Positions 18,718 through 27,357 of a stretch of DNA of 64,000 nt are shown here, piece after piece (the first letter of the stretch is position 1; each line of letters opens with the position of its first letter). Where the stretch lies: assembly GCA_002197545.1 (NCBI GenBank), contig NFUO01000094.1, positions 15,317 to 79,316 on the forward strand, read 5' to 3'. Both the position numbers and the translations under genes were made by a program. This stretch comes from Acidobacteria subdivision 2 bacterium RH1 MAG20. GTDB taxonomy: Bacteria > Acidobacteriota > Terriglobia > Terriglobales > Acidobacteriaceae. The notes below the pieces were generated by a model. The model was given only the letters and a program-made list of their open reading frames with translations. It had not been told where the DNA came from and did not search any database.

Positions 18718-19743
18718 ATGCGTCTTTTTGCCGTTGCCGCCGCCTTGTTTCTCGGTCTCTCCCTCCCTCTCCACGCGCAGGAGGCCCCCTCGCCCGGCGG
18801 TCCACCCCCCGCCAGCGCCGCCGCTGCCCAGCCCACCGGCGATCAGGACGTCGAAACCCTCAAGGTCAACGTCAACCTCGTCGACGTTTACTTCTCTGTC
18901 CGCGATAAGGATGGCTTCATCACCAACCTCCACAAGGACGATTGCCAGATCTTCGAGGACAGGGCTCCTCAGGTCATTAAGAACTTCACCCAGGAGAAAA
19001 AACTTCCCCTCACTATCGGCATTCTGCTTGACACCAGCGGCAGCCAGCAGAACGTTCTCCCTCTGGAGCAACAATCGGGCGCCGAATTTCTCAAAGACGT
19101 CCTTACCCCCAAAGACGAGGCGTTCCTTATCTCCTTCGACATCAACGTCGATCTCCTCTCCGACTACACTAATAATCCGCGCGAACTGAAGCGCGCCATC
19201 GATAAAGCCACCATCAATACCGGAGCAGGCAGCGGCTCGGTTACTGGCAACGGAACTCCCCGCGGCACCCTGCTCTACGATGCAGTGTACCTTGCCGCTC
19301 ACGACAAAATCCGCCAGGAGGCAGGCCGCAAAGTCCTCATCCTGCTCACCGACGGCGGTGACCAGGGCAGCCAGGAGACGCTCAAATCCTCCATCGAAGC
19401 TGCCCAGAAGGCCAATACCATCGTCTATGTCATCCTCATCGCCGACCGCAGCTTCTACGGCGGCTTCGGCATGACCTACACCGGCGACGCCGATATGGAG
19501 CGCTTGGCGAAAGAGACGGGGGGGCGTGTCATCAACGTAGGCAATAACGGCAAAAAGCTGGAAGACGCCTTCGACCAGATTCAGGATGAGCTCCGCACCC
19601 AATATCTTGCCAGCTATACCCCCACTAACCTGAAAGTCGACGGCACCTTCCGCACACTTAACATCACCTGCCAGAAAGGTCAGAAAATCCAGGCGCGCAA
19701 AGGTTACTACGCGCTGGCTGACTCCATGGGCAACAACGACTAA
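18718..19743 (+). CDS. exported VWFA-domain protein (acidobacterial type)
   Basis: The 341 residues begin with a signal peptide (MRLFAVAAALFLGLSLPLHAQ). After a Pro-rich linker the conserved start VNLVDVYFSVRDKDGFITNL leads into the VWFA fold, where LLDTSGSQQN gives an intact DxSxS metal site and ILLTDGGDQGS follows. The end, TQYLASYTPTNLKVDGTFR...ARKGYYALAD, is the acidobacterial C-terminal module. It is a diverged paralogue of the gene on the other strand; roles of such proteins are unknown. GAGG precedes the ATG by two bases. Confidence 0.88.
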   Translation: MRLFAVAAALFLGLSLPLHAQEAPSPGGPPPASAAAAQPTGDQDVETLKVNVNLVDVYFSVRDKDGFITNLHKDDCQIFEDRAPQVIKNFTQEKKLPLTIGILLDTSGSQQNVLPLEQQSGAEFLKDVLTPKDEAFLISFDINVDLLSDYTNNPRELKRAIDKATINTGAGSGSVTGNGTPRGTLLYDAVYLAAHDKIRQEAGRKVLILLTDGGDQGSQETLKSSIEAAQKANTIVYVILIADRSFYGGFGMTYTGDADMERLAKETGGRVINVGNNGKKLEDAFDQIQDELRTQYLASYTPTNLKVDGTFRTLNITCQKGQKIQARKGYYALADSMGNND

Positions 19744-19766
19744 CGCCGTATACACTGGCTTCAGCA

Positions 19767-20042
19767 ATGCCTCCGGTTTCCAGATCGCGATTGTTCAGGA
19801 TCTATGCTGCCATAGCCGTCCTGATCGCTCTTTTGCTGTTATTGCTTCCCCACGGAGCACATCAGCAAGCAGCGGCGCTTTGCTTCATCCTCGTTCCGAT
19901 ATTTCTTGGCGAAGTGCTGGGCGCACCGCTCTTCTCCTGGCTGGACGCGCAACATAACAGTCCATCGCGTGGCCGTGCGCCCATTCTGCCGATTCGCTTT
20001 CAGCGTCCCCCACCCTCTCTACCTTCGCTTAGATTTCTGTGA
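19767..20042 (+). CDS. small membrane protein
   Basis: A 91-residue ORF 23 bases after the VWFA gene, with two hydrophobic segments (YAAIAVLIALLLLLLPHG and LCFILVPIFLGEVLGAPLF) and a Pro/Arg-rich tail. No strong ribosome site is seen, so translation may depend on the upstream gene. No family was recognised. Confidence 0.5.
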   Translation: MPPVSRSRLFRIYAAIAVLIALLLLLLPHGAHQQAAALCFILVPIFLGEVLGAPLFSWLDAQHNSPSRGRAPILPIRFQRPPPSLPSLRFL

Positions 20043-20121
20043 TCTCATGCCAGACGCTCTTATCGCGTCTGTGCAATGAGGCGTCCCCAGTGATCCATCT
20101 GCATGAATGTAGAGGCTGGCT

Positions 20122-20460
20122 ATGGACTTTGGCGCTAACTTTGCGCGCTTCTTTTTACCCTTCTTTATCTTTGTTGCCTGCATATTCTTCTTCCAACGGA
20201 TACGGTGGAAGCACAGAAAACGCCGCGGGAAGCGGCATTTGGGTTTCTATCCCACGGCTGCCTCTGCTGGAAATGCCTTACATGCCTTGCAGATCTTCGT
20301 GCAGCCCGAAGTGCGATACGTTCTTCAGGAAAAGCTATCGGAGGATGAGGAACAGGATGACGAGGGAGGCTCTGACGATCCGTCTGCGCGTCTGGAGCGT
20401 CAGCTTAGACGAATCAGACGAGGCGAACCGGTCGGCGATCTTGAAGTTCCGCTGCCATAG
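20122..20460 (+). CDS. small membrane-anchored protein
   Basis: A 112-residue ORF with GAGG six bases before ATG. One N-terminal membrane helix (FARFFLPFFIFVACIFFFQ) is followed by a very basic stretch (RWKHRKRRGKRH), then a soluble acidic part (LSEDEEQDDEGGSDD). It is convergent with the lactonase gene. Function is unknown. Confidence 0.6.
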   Translation: MDFGANFARFFLPFFIFVACIFFFQRIRWKHRKRRGKRHLGFYPTAASAGNALHALQIFVQPEVRYVLQEKLSEDEEQDDEGGSDDPSARLERQLRRIRRGEPVGDLEVPLP

Positions 20461-20486
20461 CCGATTCGCAACACGTCCATTGATTC

Positions 20487-21647
20487 CTAAGCAAACACTA
20501 GACACTGAGGAGCGGCCAACTCAAAGCTCTTCCCTGCATCCGCCAGCTTACCCGTCTGCGCATCTCGAGCAAACACGGAGATGTTGTTCGAGTCCTGGTT
20601 CGCTACCAGCAGCCAGCGATCGTTCGGGCTGAGCGCAATATGCCGCGGAGTCTTGCCGCCGCATGAAGTCCGCCCAATCATTGTCAACTTGCCGTCCGTC
20701 TCTGAAACGGTAAACGAAGCCAGAAAGTTGTTATCGCGGTTTGCTACATAGGCAAAGTCGCCCTTGCGGTTGAACACGATATCGCAGCCTCGCGTCTCCC
20801 CTTTGTACCCCGCTGGAAGCAGCTCAACTGTCTGAACCTCATCGAGTGTTCCCTGTGCGGCGTTCCAGTGCAGCACAACCACTGTCGAAGTCAACTCTGT
20901 GACGCAGTACACCCACGTGTTATTGGGATGGAAGCGAAGCGCCCGTGGCCCCGCGCCGGGAGCCGACTTCCACGCCGCAGGTTGATTCGGAGTCAGCGCC
21001 GCTGTCTTCGCATCCAGTTTGTAGACATGAATTTCGTCCAGCCCAAGATCGTTGACCAGCAGAAACCGGTTGTCAGGCGATACCGTTACGCGGTGCGCAT
21101 GAGGCTTCTCCTGCCGCGCCGCATTCGGGCCATGCCCCGTGTACTGAAAGAAACTCACAGCCTCGCTCAGCCGCCCGTCTTCGCCCACGTGAAAGCTCGC
21201 CGCACTGCCTCCGTTGTAGTTGGCAACAAAAGCGCAGTGTCCGGTGTGGTCCACGGCGACATGGCAGGTCCCGGGGCCGCCGGAAGGAACCCCATTGATC
21301 TCTGTGAGATGTCCGCTCCTGCGGTCCAGCGTAAATCCTGTAATGCCGCCGCCGTTCTTTCCGGCAAAGTGGTCCGCTTCGCTGACTGAAAACAGCCGGT
21401 TCCTCCCAGGCGCAAGCACCATGAAGGTTGGATTCTCAATAGCCGCAGCCAGGCCGGTCTGCCTCAGATCCCCCGTTGCCTCATTGAAGGAGTACGCATA
21501 GATTCCTTTGCTCGCACCCGTCGTCTGTGTCCCCACCAGCAACAACTCGTCCTTACTTTCTCCACCTACGCTCGCCAGTGAAACCCTCGCCGCCAATGTA
21601 GCTGCTGCCGAACTCTTCATAAACCCTCGCCTCGTCATGCCCTGCAT
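20487..21647 (-). CDS. pgl: 6-phosphogluconolactonase (beta-propeller lactonase family)
   Basis: The 386-residue protein has seven-bladed propeller repeats of the YbhE/Pgl type (LLVGTQTTGASKGIYAYSFN; SPDNRFLLVNDLGLDEIHVYKLD; GDFAYVANRDNNFLASF; LSPNDRWLLVANQDSNNISVF). Its N-terminus MTRRGFMKSSAAATLAARV is a twin-arginine signal, so the protein is probably exported, unlike the cytosolic enzyme. A periplasmic sugar-lactonase role is therefore as likely as one in the pentose phosphate pathway. Confidence 0.85.
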   Translation of the reverse strand: MQGMTRRGFMKSSAAATLAARVSLASVGGESKDELLLVGTQTTGASKGIYAYSFNEATGDLRQTGLAAAIENPTFMVLAPGRNRLFSVSEADHFAGKNGGGITGFTLDRRSGHLTEINGVPSGGPGTCHVAVDHTGHCAFVANYNGGSAASFHVGEDGRLSEAVSFFQYTGHGPNAARQEKPHAHRVTVSPDNRFLLVNDLGLDEIHVYKLDAKTAALTPNQPAAWKSAPGAGPRALRFHPNNTWVYCVTELTSTVVVLHWNAAQGTLDEVQTVELLPAGYKGETRGCDIVFNRKGDFAYVANRDNNFLASFTVSETDGKLTMIGRTSCGGKTPRHIALSPNDRWLLVANQDSNNISVFARDAQTGKLADAGKSFELAAPQCLVFA

Positions 21648-21683
21648 TCATTTGCTCCCATGTATTGCGTCTACGAAAAAAGT

Positions 21684-22358
21684 CTAAGCCTTCATCGCGC
21701 CTGAGTACACCGCCATCCCGGCCACGGCGTCCACACCCATCGCATCCAGAGCGTCCACCTCGGCACGCTCCTTAATTCCTCCGGCAACGATAAGCTGCCG
21801 CCCTGTCGTAGCTCGAAGAACTGCTGCCACATCCATCGGGAAGCCTGTCATCGTCCCCTCCGTATCCACATGCGTATACAGAAATGCAGAGCAATAATCC
21901 TCCAGCCATGTCACTGCCTCTTCCGGCGTCAGGTCGACCGAATCCTTCCACCCCTTCACCGCCACCTTGCCGCCCTTGGTGTCCACGCTGAACACGAGCG
22001 CATCTTCACCTAGCTCTTTCTTCAATCCCGCAGCAAACTCTTTATTGACGCCCGAAGCGCCAAACAAGCTCGATCCATAGATCACACGCTTTGCCCCGGC
22101 ATCCAATAACGTCTGCCCATCTGCGGCCGTCTTCAAACCGCCGCCCACCTGGCAAGGCAGACGCTTGCAGATCATCTCGATGAGCGCGCGGTTATCTCCC
22201 TGCCGCATAGCAGCATCCAGATCGATCAATTGCACGACGGGATATTTCGAGAACCGCTCAATCCAATATTCAAAGTCATCGAAGGCCAGCTTCAGCTTTT
22301 CGCCTTGCACTAACTGCACAATTCGTCCACTCATCAAATCAATCGAAGGTATCAACAT
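21684..22358 (-). CDS. hisA: phosphoribosylformimino-5-aminoimidazole carboxamide ribotide isomerase
   Basis: The 224 residues from the ATG preceded by GGAGAAAGT form a (beta/alpha)8 barrel isomerising ProFAR to PRFAR, the fourth step of histidine synthesis. Catalytic Asp residues fall in MLIPSIDLMSGRIVQLVQG and VDTEGTMTGFPMD; the phosphate loops are QVGGGLKT and IVAGGIKE. It is the last gene of the his operon, separated from hisF by a repeat-containing spacer of 118 bases. Confidence 0.93.
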   Translation of the reverse strand: MLIPSIDLMSGRIVQLVQGEKLKLAFDDFEYWIERFSKYPVVQLIDLDAAMRQGDNRALIEMICKRLPCQVGGGLKTAADGQTLLDAGAKRVIYGSSLFGASGVNKEFAAGLKKELGEDALVFSVDTKGGKVAVKGWKDSVDLTPEEAVTWLEDYCSAFLYTHVDTEGTMTGFPMDVAAVLRATTGRQLIVAGGIKERAEVDALDAMGVDAVAGMAVYSGAMKA

Positions 22359-22382
22359 ACTTTCTCCTAGCAAGATAAAGAT

Positions 22383-22476
22383 TGTCATTCTGAGCGCAGC
22401 GAAGAATCCCTGTATTTCGCATTTGCCGTTGCCTGTTCTTGAATCGGCGTTATCGGCGTGAATCGGTGTTAAGCCT
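22383..22476. repeat. intergenic repeats between hisF and hisA
   Basis: Two repeats lie side by side. ATTGTCATTCTGAGCGCAGC and following bases (22383-22440) are nearly identical to 52271-52330. Next comes ATCGGCGTGAATCGGTGTTAAGCC (22451-22474), the half-palindrome that also occurs in the hisH/hisB and hisD/hisG spacers. Confidence 0.7.
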
Positions 22477-23247
22477 TCAGCAAGGCAGCCGCACAGAAAC
22501 CCCAGCCTGCCGCAACTCCGCCTTCAACTCTCGCGAATCCGTAACCCCAAAATGAAAGATGCTGGCCGCCAAAGCAGCATCGGCCTTCCCTCTGCCAAAC
22601 ACCTCCGCAAAGTGAGCAGCCGACCCGGCTCCACCCGAAGCGATCACCGGAATTTGCACCGCCTCGCTCACCCTCGCGGTCAACTCGCAATCAAATCCAT
22701 TGCGCATCCCATCTGTATCCATGCTGGTCAGCAGAATCTCTCCCGCACCCCGCTCTTCAGCCTCGCGAGCCCAATCCATAACCTTCCGTCCCGTAGGCTT
22801 CCGACCGCCGCTCACATACACCTCAGCGTCCTCTACTCCGGTAGCACCCCTTCGGGCATCGATAGCTACAATCACAGCCTGCGCTCCAAAGCTTCCGCCA
22901 ATCTCCCCGATCAACTCCGGTCGAGCGATTGCAGAGGAGTTGATGCTTACCTTGTCCGCACCTGCATCGAAGACTGCCGCCGCATCTTCAGCATTGCGAA
23001 TGCCGCCACCAACCGTAAACGGAACAAACAACGCTGCCGCCGTTCGCTTCACGGTATCGAGCAATGTCCCGCGTCCTTCATGCGTAGCCGTAATATCCAG
23101 CAGCACAATCTCATCCGCCCCAGCCGCAGCATGGCGATGCGCCAACTCCGCCGGGTCGCCGGCATCGATGATGTCCACAAACTGAACGCCCTTCACCACC
23201 CGCCCGCCACGCACATCCAGACACGCAATAATCCGTTTCGTCAGCAT
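22477..23247 (-). CDS. hisF: imidazole glycerol phosphate synthase cyclase subunit
   Basis: The 256-residue (beta/alpha)8 barrel, with HisH, converts PRFAR to imidazole glycerol phosphate and AICAR. The catalytic aspartates are in [16 protein letters not shown] and [29 protein letters not shown] and [17 protein letters not shown] are the phosphate-binding loops. It starts three bases after the lipoyl-like ORF. Confidence 0.96.
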   Translation of the reverse strand: MLTKRIIACLDVRGGRVVKGVQFVDIIDAGDPAELAHRHAAAGADEIVLLDITATHEGRGTLLDTVKRTAAALFVPFTVGGGIRNAEDAAAVFDAGADKVSINSSAIARPELIGEIGGSFGAQAVIVAIDARRGATGVEDAEVYVSGGRKPTGRKVMDWAREAEERGAGEILLTSMDTDGMRNGFDCELTARVSEAVQIPVIASGGAGSAAHFAEVFGRGKADAALAASIFHFGVTDSRELKAELRQAGVSVRLPC

Positions 23248-23250
23248 CCT

Positions 23251-23532
23251 CTACCCTAACCGTTGCGGAACAGCGCCAGGAACCGCAACCTCCGTGCCCT
23301 CACACACAATCCGCGCAATCGGTCCCGATGCATCCACGCGTGTACCGCTCTCCGCAAACCATTCCACCAGCAACCCCTGCATCGGAGCGGGCAGATGAAA
23401 CTCCATCGCGCCATCTGACAACACAGCGACCGCCTGCCCGGTTCCTACCAGAGTTCCCGGCGGAACCAGATGCTGCAAGACGGTGTACTCCGGCTCATTC
23501 TTGGCAAGCGTCAGCTCATAGATAAAAGGCAT
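23251..23532 (-). CDS. lipoyl/biotinyl-like domain protein within the his operon
   Basis: A 93-residue protein from the ATG two bases after the hisH stop. It has the flattened beta-barrel pattern of biotinyl/lipoyl domains: VPPGTLVGTGQAVAVLSDG, then AMEFHLPAPMQGLLVEWFAESGTRV, ending IARIVCEG. The position expected to hold the modified Lys (before the PAPxxG turn) has no Lys, so it may not carry a cofactor. Nothing in histidine synthesis needs such a protein, and its role is unknown. The tight spacing on both sides shows it belongs to the operon. Confidence 0.75.
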   Translation of the reverse strand: MPFIYELTLAKNEPEYTVLQHLVPPGTLVGTGQAVAVLSDGAMEFHLPAPMQGLLVEWFAESGTRVDASGPIARIVCEGTEVAVPGAVPQRLG

Positions 23533-23534
23533 GC

Positions 23535-24143
23535 CTACAACTCCACAAAGTTCTTCAAAACCTGTAAGCCCACGGCGCTCGACTTCTCCGGATGGAACTG
23601 CACACCCATTACATTTTCCCACTCCACAACTCCTGTAAACGCTCCGCCATACTCTGTAACCGCAGCAGTTGCATTTACTACCGGAGCCCGCCATGAATGC
23701 GTGTAGTAAACAAACCCGCCATCCTGCACTCCGCGCAGTAGCTTCGAATCCTGCCGCACTCCCTCAAGGGAGTTCCAACCCACATGCGGCGACTTCAACT
23801 CCGCGCCCTCAAAGGAAGCAGGGAAGCGCTCACACATTCCCGTGAAGTGTCCCAGCCCCGCCACCACCGGAGCCTCTGTCGAGCCTTCAAAGAGCCATTG
23901 CAGCCCAACGCAAACTCCCAGAAACCACGTACCCTTTGCGACACTCTCGCGCACAGCCTCGGTCAATCCAAGATCAGTCAGCAACTGCGTAGCCTGAAAG
24001 TGACCCACGCCAGGCAGCACTACCTTCGCCGCTGCGCGCACCACCTCCGGGTCTTGAGTCACCTTTGTCTCAGCGCCAAGATACTTCAGCGCCTTCACCA
24101 CGCTGGTAAGATTTCCCGCCTTGTAATCAATGACAGCAATCAT
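23535..24143 (-). CDS. hisH: imidazole glycerol phosphate synthase glutaminase subunit
   Basis: The 202-residue class I amidotransferase supplies ammonia from glutamine to HisF. The start is the ATG giving MIAVIDYKAGNLTSVVKAL, preceded by GGAG at good spacing; an upstream in-frame ATG adds twelve unlike residues. The catalytic Cys is in LGVCVGLQWLFEGS, and His and Glu in VMGVQFHPEKSS. PGVGHF marks the oxyanion region. Confidence 0.95.
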   Translation of the reverse strand: MIAVIDYKAGNLTSVVKALKYLGAETKVTQDPEVVRAAAKVVLPGVGHFQATQLLTDLGLTEAVRESVAKGTWFLGVCVGLQWLFEGSTEAPVVAGLGHFTGMCERFPASFEGAELKSPHVGWNSLEGVRQDSKLLRGVQDGGFVYYTHSWRAPVVNATAAVTEYGGAFTGVVEWENVMGVQFHPEKSSAVGLQVLKNFVEL

Positions 24144-24158
24144 CGTCGACTCCGTTTG

Positions 24159-24245
24159 AAACTTAACACCGATCAGCACCGATTACACCGATCAAAAACA
24201 ATTCAAATCTAGCCTTATCTGTGTTCATCGGTGTTAAGCCTTTCG
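24159..24245. repeat. ACACCGAT palindrome between hisB and hisH
   Basis: CTTAACACCGAT at the left and ATCGGTGTTAAG at the right are exact complements about 55 bases apart, with extra ACCGAT units between. A close relative is found at 27255-27352, and a half copy at 22451. Confidence 0.7.
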
Positions 24246-24251
24246 TTTTTC

Positions 24252-24854
24252 CTACAGCAATCCTTTCGTACTCGGTAACATCTCCCGCATCCGTTCATCG
24301 CGCGAACAAGCCCCGCGCAGCGCCCGGGCAAATGCCTTGAAGATAGCCTCAATCTTGTGATGGTTCGAGCGCCCGTACATCGTCTTCACATGCACATTCG
24401 CCTTCGCGCCCCGCGCGAAGCCATCGAAGAAGTCCGCCAGCAACTCACTCTGGAAATCTCCAACCAGCCGCACCTTCACCTTGTCGTCGACGACATAGGC
24501 CACGCGTCCGCTCAGATCTACGGCGGCAACGGCGAGCGTCTCATCCATCGCCATCACAAAGTACCCGGCGCGCATGATGCCTTTCTTATCGCCGAGAGCC
24601 TTATTGAACGCCTCGCCCAGAGCAATCCCGACATCCTCTACCGTATGGTGCTGGTCTACGTCCAGATCACCTGTGCACTTCAGCGTCAGGTCAAAACCGC
24701 CATGCCGCGTAAACAGCTCCAGCATGTGGTCAAAGAACCGTATCCCGGTCGAAACCTTATAAACACCCTGCCCATCGACGACGAGCTTCAGCGCAATCTG
24801 CGTCTCGGTCGTATCGCGCTTCACCGTCCCCGTCCGAACCAAACTCTTAGCCAT
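24252..24854 (-). CDS. hisB: imidazoleglycerol-phosphate dehydratase
   Basis: The 200-residue, monofunctional dehydratase (no N-terminal phosphatase domain) catalyses the sixth step of histidine synthesis. The metal ligands sit in [32 protein letters not shown] and [19 protein letters not shown]. Histidinol-phosphate phosphatase must be encoded elsewhere. It overlaps the end of hisC by one base. Confidence 0.96.
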   Translation of the reverse strand: MAKSLVRTGTVKRDTTETQIALKLVVDGQGVYKVSTGIRFFDHMLELFTRHGGFDLTLKCTGDLDVDQHHTVEDVGIALGEAFNKALGDKKGIMRAGYFVMAMDETLAVAAVDLSGRVAYVVDDKVKVRLVGDFQSELLADFFDGFARGAKANVHVKTMYGRSNHHKIEAIFKAFARALRGACSRDERMREMLPSTKGLL

Positions 24855-25984
24855 TACTCGAACTCCCTCTCGCCACTGCTGTTTTGCTGATTCACTGCCT
24901 CACCAACAGGTTCCCATCCAATCTCTTCCAGCGACGACCGCAAAGCCGCCAGCCCCAGCCGCACATGCTCCTCAATCCCAATCGTGATGCGCACAAAGCC
25001 ATCGCATCCCGGATCAGCCGATCGGTCCCGCAACAGCACTCCATGCCCGCGCATCGCAGCAACCAGATCCTTATGCTTCGGCCCAATCTTCATCAACACA
25101 AAATTCGCGTGGCTCGGAAAATAGGGAACTCCCAGCTCCTGCAGGCCACGCATCATCCGGTCGCGCCCCACCCGCACCTGCTCGACATACCAGGCCAGAT
25201 AGTCCTCGTCCGCTAGTGCCACCGTCAGGCAATCCAACGCAACGCCATTCACGTTGTAGGGCGAACTCACCTTACGCACATATTTCAACAACTCGGCATT
25301 GCCTGCCAGCATTCCGATCCGCAGATTCGCGAGTCCATAGGCCTTCGAAAACGTCCGCGCCACAATCAGGTTCGGCACAGTGGACAAGTTCCCTATTGTC
25401 GTCTCGCCATGAAAGTGGTAGTAAGCCTCGTCCACCATCAGAATCGCTTGCGGAGCGGCCTTCGCGATTGCCAGCAGATGCTCGCGGCTCACCACAGCGC
25501 CCGTAGGATTATTGGGTGAAGACACAATGATCAGCTTAGTCCGCTCCGTGAGCGCCGCGATAAACCGCTCAAACGGAAATCGCAGCGTCGCATCCGCCTG
25601 CACCTTCCGCAGATGCGGAGTCATCATCATGACGCTCACGTCATACATAAAGAAGCCCGGCGTGCAGATCAGCGCTTCGTCGCCCTCTTCCAGAAATGCG
25701 CAGCAGATTAAGTGGATCGCCTCGTCCACGCCATTGGTCAGCACCACCTCGTCGGACTTCAACCCAAAGTGCGCAGCCACAATCCGCTCTACCGGTTCGC
25801 GCTCGGGATACTTCGTCAACCCCTCCGCCGTCACCTGCCGCAATCGTTCCATCACCTTCGGCGACGGCGCAAACGTATTCTCGTTGAAGTCCAGCCGCAG
25901 CGCATCGCGTCCGGCCAGCGGCGGGTGATACTCCGGCATCTCCAGCACAGCCCTGCGTGGCTTCACTTCCGTAACAGCCTTCAT
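24854..25984 (-). CDS. hisC: histidinol-phosphate aminotransferase
   Basis: The 376-residue class I/II aminotransferase has the PLP lysine in [17 protein letters not shown]. The N-terminal substrate motif [15 protein letters not shown] and the cofactor motif [11 protein letters not shown] are clear. It converts imidazole acetol phosphate plus glutamate to histidinol phosphate. It starts within the last bases of hisD (four-base overlap), indicating coupling. Confidence 0.95.
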   Translation of the reverse strand: MKAVTEVKPRRAVLEMPEYHPPLAGRDALRLDFNENTFAPSPKVMERLRQVTAEGLTKYPEREPVERIVAAHFGLKSDEVVLTNGVDEAIHLICCAFLEEGDEALICTPGFFMYDVSVMMMTPHLRKVQADATLRFPFERFIAALTERTKLIIVSSPNNPTGAVVSREHLLAIAKAAPQAILMVDEAYYHFHGETTIGNLSTVPNLIVARTFSKAYGLANLRIGMLAGNAELLKYVRKVSSPYNVNGVALDCLTVALADEDYLAWYVEQVRVGRDRMMRGLQELGVPYFPSHANFVLMKIGPKHKDLVAAMRGHGVLLRDRSADPGCDGFVRITIGIEEHVRLGLAALRSSLEEIGWEPVGEAVNQQNSSGEREFE

Positions 25985-27240
25985 CGCATCCTCACTCGAA
26001 CACTCTCCGCATGGCCCACCAATCCTTCGGCCTCAGCCAGCGCAATCGCATGGGGTCCTAATTTTTGCAGTCCTTTACGGGTGTACTCCTGCACGGTAAT
26101 CACCTTCACAAAATCCATCACGCTCAATCCGCCGCGCACGCGTCCTACACGCCCGGTAGGGAGCACATGGTTCGGTCCCGAGACATAATCACCCATCGAC
26201 TGCGGCGCATAAGCCCCCACAAAGACACTCCCGGCATTGCGAACCCATTTCAAATCTGTCGCCGCATCCACTGTCAGATGCTCCGGAGCCAGCCGATTCG
26301 TCAATTCTCGCGCTTCTGCAACTGATTTAGTTACAAATATCGCGCCCTGCGATGCCAGTGATTGCTTGGCAATCGTATTCTTTGCCGCCTGACGCTTCAC
26401 CACAGCCGCAACATCTTTGGCCAACACTTTATTGCTCGTGATCAAAATAGCCAGCGCCTCGGGATCATGTTCTGCCTGTGCCACCAGGTCCGCCGCAATT
26501 CTTGCCGCATCTCCGGTCTCGCTGGTCACAACAATCTCTGTAGGCCCCGCAGGCATGTCGATGCCGCACTCTGTTGAAACAATTATCTTCGCTGTAGTTA
26601 CAAATAGATTTCCCGGCCCCACTATCTTATCGACGCGCCCGATGGTAGCCGTGCCAAAGGCCATCGCTGCAATTGCCTGTGCCCCACCCACGCGATAAAA
26701 CTCCGTCACACCTGCTAGCCACGCCGCCGCCATCGTCTCTCGCGCCGGCTTAGGAGAGCACACCACAATCCGCTCCACCTCTGCCACCTGCGCCGGAGTC
26801 ACCGTCATCAGCATCGTCGAAGGCAACGGATACCGCCCTCCCGGCACATAGCAACCAACACTTCCCAGCGGTCGAATAATCTGTCCCGTCTTCACACCGT
26901 CAGCCGGAGCAATCGTCCACTCCTTCGGCCGCTGCGCCTCGGCAAACGCAAGAATATTTCCCCGCGACACCATCATGGCCGCCTGCAGTTCAGGAGCCGT
27001 CTCCTCCCACGCTGCCTGCATCTCTTCGCGAGAGACTAGCAACGCCTGCTTCTTCGTCAACCCATCAAACTTGGCAGCGTACTTCCACAGCGCAGCATCA
27101 CCGCTCTTGCGAACATCCGCGAGAATTCGCCGCACTACCGGCTCGACCTTCGCCGTATTCGCGGCACCGCGCCGCTCCAGCGTCTTCACCAGAGCAGCCG
27201 CAGCCACCTTGCTCTGCCCAAACGTTCGTACCAGCTTCAT
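25981..27240 (-). CDS. hisD: histidinol dehydrogenase
   Basis: The 419-residue, zinc- and NAD-dependent enzyme oxidises histidinol to histidine in two steps. GCYVPGGRYPLPSTMLMT, DKIVGPGNLFVTTAK, DMPAGPTEIVVTS and the Zn/catalytic AEHDPEA and NRLAPEHLTVD motifs are all present. It lies behind a palindrome-containing spacer after hisG. Confidence 0.96.
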   Translation of the reverse strand: MKLVRTFGQSKVAAAALVKTLERRGAANTAKVEPVVRRILADVRKSGDAALWKYAAKFDGLTKKQALLVSREEMQAAWEETAPELQAAMMVSRGNILAFAEAQRPKEWTIAPADGVKTGQIIRPLGSVGCYVPGGRYPLPSTMLMTVTPAQVAEVERIVVCSPKPARETMAAAWLAGVTEFYRVGGAQAIAAMAFGTATIGRVDKIVGPGNLFVTTAKIIVSTECGIDMPAGPTEIVVTSETGDAARIAADLVAQAEHDPEALAILITSNKVLAKDVAAVVKRQAAKNTIAKQSLASQGAIFVTKSVAEARELTNRLAPEHLTVDAATDLKWVRNAGSVFVGAYAPQSMGDYVSGPNHVLPTGRVGRVRGGLSVMDFVKVITVQEYTRKGLQKLGPHAIALAEAEGLVGHAESVRVRMR

Positions 27241-27254
27241 CGCAACTCCATAAA

Positions 27255-27352
27255 AAACTTAACACCGATAACCACCGATACCGCCGATCAAAAACTAACC
27301 CGACGTTGCTTTATCGGTGTTCATCCGTGTCAATTGGTGTTAAGCCTTTTCG
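27255..27352. repeat. ACACCGAT palindrome between hisG and hisD
   Basis: CTTAACACCGAT ... TTATCGGTGTTCATCCGTG ... TTGGTGTTAAGCCTTTTCG: the same imperfect palindrome as in the hisH/hisB spacer, about 98 bases long. It occupies nearly the whole spacer, so any hisD ribosome site is embedded at its edge. Confidence 0.7.
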
Positions 27353-27357
27353 TCCGG

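Noticed and set aside
18574..19767. 397-residue open frame opposite the plus-strand VWFA gene
   Set aside because: Antisense shadow; the sense gene has a signal peptide and intact VWFA motifs.
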